Notes under the pieces: model-generated
The model's database searches: none
What the model was told of the DNA's origin: nothing
The model's input: only the letters and a program-made list of their open reading frames with translations
In this document: piece after piece, positions 5,584-8,598 of the stretch
How positions within the stretch are numbered: the stretch's first letter is position 1
Layout of the letters: every line of letters begins with the position of its first letter
Origin: an uncultured Bacteroidota bacterium
GTDB taxonomy: Bacteria > Bacteroidota > Bacteroidia > Chitinophagales > Chitinophagaceae
Direction of reading: 5' to 3'
NCBI GenBank assembly: GCA_946479055.1
Contig: CAMLEX010000168.1
Location: 1-8,598 of the forward strand
DNA: 8,598 nt
Made by a program: the position numbers and the translations under genes

Positions 5584-8500
5584 TTAGCCTTTTTTTGAAA
5601 CAATCACATTTAGCGAAACATCGTTTAATTCAATCGTTGTACCACCCTGTATTTCAGGCACTATTTCCAGCTTATCTGCCAGAATTTCGGCGCAAATATA
5701 GGTATTAAAAGCTGCCAAAGAATCTTTCATGCCATTTGGAGCAGCTACTATAACATCTATTCTGTCAGTTAGTTCAAATCCACTGTCCTTTCTGATCTTC
5801 TGGATGCGGTTCACAAACTCACGGGCATTCCCTTCCGCTTCCAGTTCAGGTGTAATCGTAACGTCCAACGCCACAGTCAAAGACCCTTTAGTTGCCACTG
5901 TCCAGCCTGGAATATCTTCACTACTGATATCCACTTCGTTTATCTGTAATATTACGGGTTCGCTATCAATTGACAAATTATATTGTCCTTCTTTTTCTAA
6001 TGTAATGATATCTTCCTGTGTGAATTGTGCCAAAGCTGCGGATACTGCTTTCATCTTTGGACCCAGTTTTTTTCCCAATGCCACAAAATTGGGTTTGATC
6101 TTTTTGCTGATAAAGGTATTATCGGGATTCAGGTATTCTATCTCTTTTACATTCACCTCTGCTTTGATCAGATCTTCCACTTTTTGTAGCTGCTCTTTCA
6201 TGGAATTATTCAACGCAGGGATCAATACTTTTTGCAAAGGCTGTCGAACTTTTATATTCACTTTCTTGCGGAGTGACAAAATCAAGGATGAGGCATCCTG
6301 TGCCAATTGCATTCTTTCTTCCAGCGACAAATCAATCACCGTTTCGTTTGCTACGGGGAAATCAACATGATGCACTGACTCTGCCGTAAAACGCTCCGTG
6401 ACAGTATTAAGATTTTGAAAAACATTATCGCTGAAAAAAGGTGAAATAGGAGCGATCAATCTGGTAATTGTTTCCAGGCATTCATACAAGGTTTGGTAAG
6501 CACATATTTTATCCTGTTCATATTCGCCTTTCCAGAACCGGCGGCGGCAAAGACGTACATACCAGTTGCTCAGATGTTCGTCAACAAAATCTTCGATCAA
6601 CCGACCAGCTTGTGTCGGCTCATAGTCATCCATGTATTCATTTACCTTCTTCACCAGCGTATTGAGACTCGACAGTATCCACCGGTCAATCTCTGGTCGT
6701 TCCGTTAAAGGTATATATGCCTCTTTAAAAGAAAATCCATCCACATTAGAATACAAGGCAAAGAATTGATAAGTGTTATAAAGAGTACCAAAGAATTTTC
6801 TTTGCACTTCTTTGATTCCTTCACTATCAAATTTCAGGTTGTCCCATGGTGAGGCATTAGTGATAAGGTACCATCGGGTAGCATCAGCGCCATATTTTTC
6901 GATGGTTTCAAATGGGTTGACCACATTGCCTAAACGCTTACTCATTTTGTTGCCATTCTTATCCAGCACCAAACCATTACTCACTACGGTTTTGTAAGCC
7001 ACTGAATCAAACAGTAATGCGGCGATAGTATGCAATGTATAAAACCAACCACGGGTTTGATCTACACCCTCGCAAATAAAATCAGCCGGAAAGTTTTGTT
7101 TGAACGTTTCTTTATTTTCAAAAGGATAATGCCATTGAGCATAAGGCATAGCGCCACTGTCAAACCATACATCAATCAGGTCAGGCACCCTTTTCATAGG
7201 TTTGTCTGATTTACTTACCAATATGATATCATCAACGTAAGGCTTGTGTAAATCCAGGATTCCTTCATGCAGGTAATGTTTATTTACATCGCCTCCCAAA
7301 ACTTCATTGGCCTTACGGATTCCTTCATTCAATTCATCAATCGAACCAATACAGATTTCTTCATCCCCTTCTTCTGTTCTCCAGATAGGAAGCGGTGTTC
7401 CCCAGAAACGACTCCGGCTCAGGTTCCAGTCCACCATGTTCTCCAACCAGTTGCCAAAGCGGCCTTCACCAGTTGATTTTGGTTTCCAGTTGATGGTTTT
7501 ATTCAATTCAACCATTCTGTCCTTTATAGCTGTTGTTTTAATAAACCATGCATCTAAAGGATAATAGAGAACTGGTTTATCAGTTCTCCAGCAATGCGGA
7601 TAATTGTGTTCGTATTTTTCGACTTTAAAAGCACGGTTCTCTTTCTTCAACTTTACAGCTATATCAACATTCACGTCAACATAGTTGGGCTCATCTTTAT
7701 AATCCTTTACATAACGATTACTGAATTCTCCAAGGCCATCAATAAATTTTCCCTGGCGATCAACCATGGTTAAAATACCAATACCATATTTCTTTCCAAT
7801 TTTAAAGTCATCCGCACCAAAAGCAGGAGCTGTGTGAACGATACCAGTACCATCTTCTGTTGTTACAAAATCACCAACTAAAACTCTGAATGGTTTTGCA
7901 TCGGGAGTTATTTCTTTTATTTTTTCTAATGAGTTTGCTTCGTAAGGAAGTAACTGCTCATATTCACATTCTTCAATATTCGATCCTTTAAACTCTGCTA
8001 CAATTTTCCACGGCAAGGTTTTTACCTCTGCGGAATAATTTTCAAAATCACCATTTTCACCATCCGGTTTGAAATATTTGCTTACTAAAGCTTTTGCTAA
8101 AATTACATTTATAGAAAGATGCGTATAAGGATTAAAGGTTTTTACTAAAACATAAACAATATTAGCTCCAACGGTCAATCCCAAGTTTGAAGGAAGCGTC
8201 CATGGCGTTGTTGTCCATGCCAACAAGAATACTTCATCACTACCTGCTGCATCAAATAAGAATTTTGATTTTACGTCCTTAACTGCTTTGAACATGGCAA
8301 CAGCCGATGTATCCTTCACATCCTTATAAGTTCCCGGTTGATTCAATTCATGTGAACTTAATCCTGTTCCCGCTGCCGGTGAATAAGGTTGTATACTTAC
8401 ACTTTCATACAACAACCCCTTTTTATACAATTCACTCAACAGCCACCATAGTGTTTCAATGTATTCATTTTTGAAAGTGATATAAGGATCGTTGAGATCA

Positions 8501-8598
8501 ACCCAGTAACCCATCTTGCGGGTAATATCATCCCATTTATCTTTATATCGGAGCACCGCTTCACGGCATTTCTGGTTATACTCTTCAACCGATATTTT
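5584..8598 (-). CDS. ileS: Isoleucyl-tRNA synthetase, lacking its N-terminus (cut by window edge)
   Basis: The minus-strand frame is open from the right edge to a TAA at 5584-5586, giving 1004 residues. It charges tRNA-Ile with isoleucine. Numbering from the edge, the CP1 editing domain shows TTPWTLPSN at about 129-137 and GTGIVHTAPAFGADD at about 250-264. The catalytic core shows WNLSRSRFWG, WFDSG, DQTRGWFYT and the ATP-binding KMSKR loop at 551-555 (6948-6934). The anticodon-binding helical region and a long C-terminal extension follow, with no Cys-rich zinc finger at the end. That points to the eukaryotic-like IleS type, which is often less sensitive to mupirocin (inference). The HIGH motif lies beyond the edge. 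A GTG at 8554-8556 is internal, not the start, since family sequence continues upstream (ISVEEYNQKCREA). Confidence 0.97.
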   Translation of the reverse strand, partial: KISVEEYNQKCREAVLRYKDKWDDITRKMGYWVDLNDPYITFKNEYIETLWWLLSELYKKGLLYESVSIQPYSPAAGTGLSSHELNQPGTYKDVKDTSAVAMFKAVKDVKSKFLFDAAGSDEVFLLAWTTTPWTLPSNLGLTVGANIVYVLVKTFNPYTHLSINVILAKALVSKYFKPDGENGDFENYSAEVKTLPWKIVAEFKGSNIEECEYEQLLPYEANSLEKIKEITPDAKPFRVLVGDFVTTEDGTGIVHTAPAFGADDFKIGKKYGIGILTMVDRQGKFIDGLGEFSNRYVKDYKDEPNYVDVNVDIAVKLKKENRAFKVEKYEHNYPHCWRTDKPVLYYPLDAWFIKTTAIKDRMVELNKTINWKPKSTGEGRFGNWLENMVDWNLSRSRFWGTPLPIWRTEEGDEEICIGSIDELNEGIRKANEVLGGDVNKHYLHEGILDLHKPYVDDIILVSKSDKPMKRVPDLIDVWFDSGAMPYAQWHYPFENKETFKQNFPADFICEGVDQTRGWFYTLHTIAALLFDSVAYKTVVSNGLVLDKNGNKMSKRLGNVVNPFETIEKYGADATRWYLITNASPWDNLKFDSEGIKEVQRKFFGTLYNTYQFFALYSNVDGFSFKEAYIPLTERPEIDRWILSSLNTLVKKVNEYMDDYEPTQAGRLIEDFVDEHLSNWYVRLCRRRFWKGEYEQDKICAYQTLYECLETITRLIAPISPFFSDNVFQNLNTVTERFTAESVHHVDFPVANETVIDLSLEERMQLAQDASSLILSLRKKVNIKVRQPLQKVLIPALNNSMKEQLQKVEDLIKAEVNVKEIEYLNPDNTFISKKIKPNFVALGKKLGPKMKAVSAALAQFTQEDIITLEKEGQYNLSIDSEPVILQINEVDISSEDIPGWTVATKGSLTVALDVTITPELEAEGNAREFVNRIQKIRKDSGFELTDRIDVIVAAPNGMKDSLAAFNTYICAEILADKLEIVPEIQGGTTIELNDVSLNVIVSKKG

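Noticed and set aside
5115..5708. Long plus-strand Gly/Phe/Leu-rich open frames
   Set aside because: They are antisense to the Lys/Ala/Pro repeats of the DksA-like protein; repetitive codons on one strand keep the other strand open.
5729..6370. 213-codon plus-strand open frame
   Set aside because: Antisense to the ileS C-terminal region, with no family resemblance.
8554..8556. GTG as the start of ileS
   Set aside because: The frame continues to the window edge with IleS-like sequence, and the HIGH motif must lie further upstream.
1..8598. Mobile element, CRISPR array, tRNA, riboswitch or phage genes
   Set aside because: I looked on both strands and saw no transposase, integrase, regularly spaced long repeats, tRNA cloverleaf or known riboswitch core.

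Overview
The window looks like an ordinary housekeeping stretch from a Bacteroidota chromosome, most likely of the Chitinophagaceae type. This assignment is inferred, not proven. It rests on the protein flavour (FabF, AcpP, IleS and YcxB-like sequences resemble that group), on promoter-like TAnnTTTG boxes instead of a sigma-70 pattern, on the lack of Shine-Dalgarno sequences ahead of the starts, and on a DksA-like protein with a Lys/Ala/Pro-rich tail. No mobile element, CRISPR array, tRNA, rRNA or defence cassette is visible. No intergenic gap exceeds about 215 bases.

Layout. At the left edge is the first part of a cysteine desulfurase gene (iscS, minus strand, 1-148), cut by the window. Divergent from it is a methylmalonyl-CoA epimerase gene (363-764, plus). 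This converges, with 7 bases between the stop codons, on a minus-strand fatty-acid cluster read right to left: acpP (3060-3296), fabF (1637-2890) and rnc (772-1536). The acpP-fabF gap contains a strong stem-loop with a U-tract and a second perfect hairpin. Divergent from acpP is a GNAT acetyltransferase (3512-3940, plus), with a 9-bp inverted repeat just ahead of its start. It converges on a small two-helix membrane protein of the YcxB-like type (4042-4521, minus), which is bordered on both sides by degenerate 7-base tandem repeats. A strong intrinsic terminator (4638-4673) closes the last transcription unit: isoleucyl-tRNA synthetase (ileS, 5584 to beyond the right edge), followed after 8 bases by a DksA/TraR-like protein with a long histone-H1-like basic N-terminal tail (4697-5575).

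How the genes work together. AcpP carries the growing acyl chain and FabF elongates it. RNase III, downstream in the same orientation, could act on the structured RNA of its own operon (inference). IscS supplies sulfur for Fe-S clusters and tRNA thiolation. The epimerase belongs to the propionate/methylmalonyl-CoA route. IleS and the DksA-like protein are probably co-transcribed.

I found no convincing new multi-gene system. The points most worth a second look are the H1-tailed DksA-like protein that has lost three of four zinc-ligand cysteines, the terminator-like element between acpP and fabF, the heptad repeats around the YcxB-like gene, the inverted repeat before the GNAT gene, and an Asp-to-Asn change at a metal-ligand position of RNase III.
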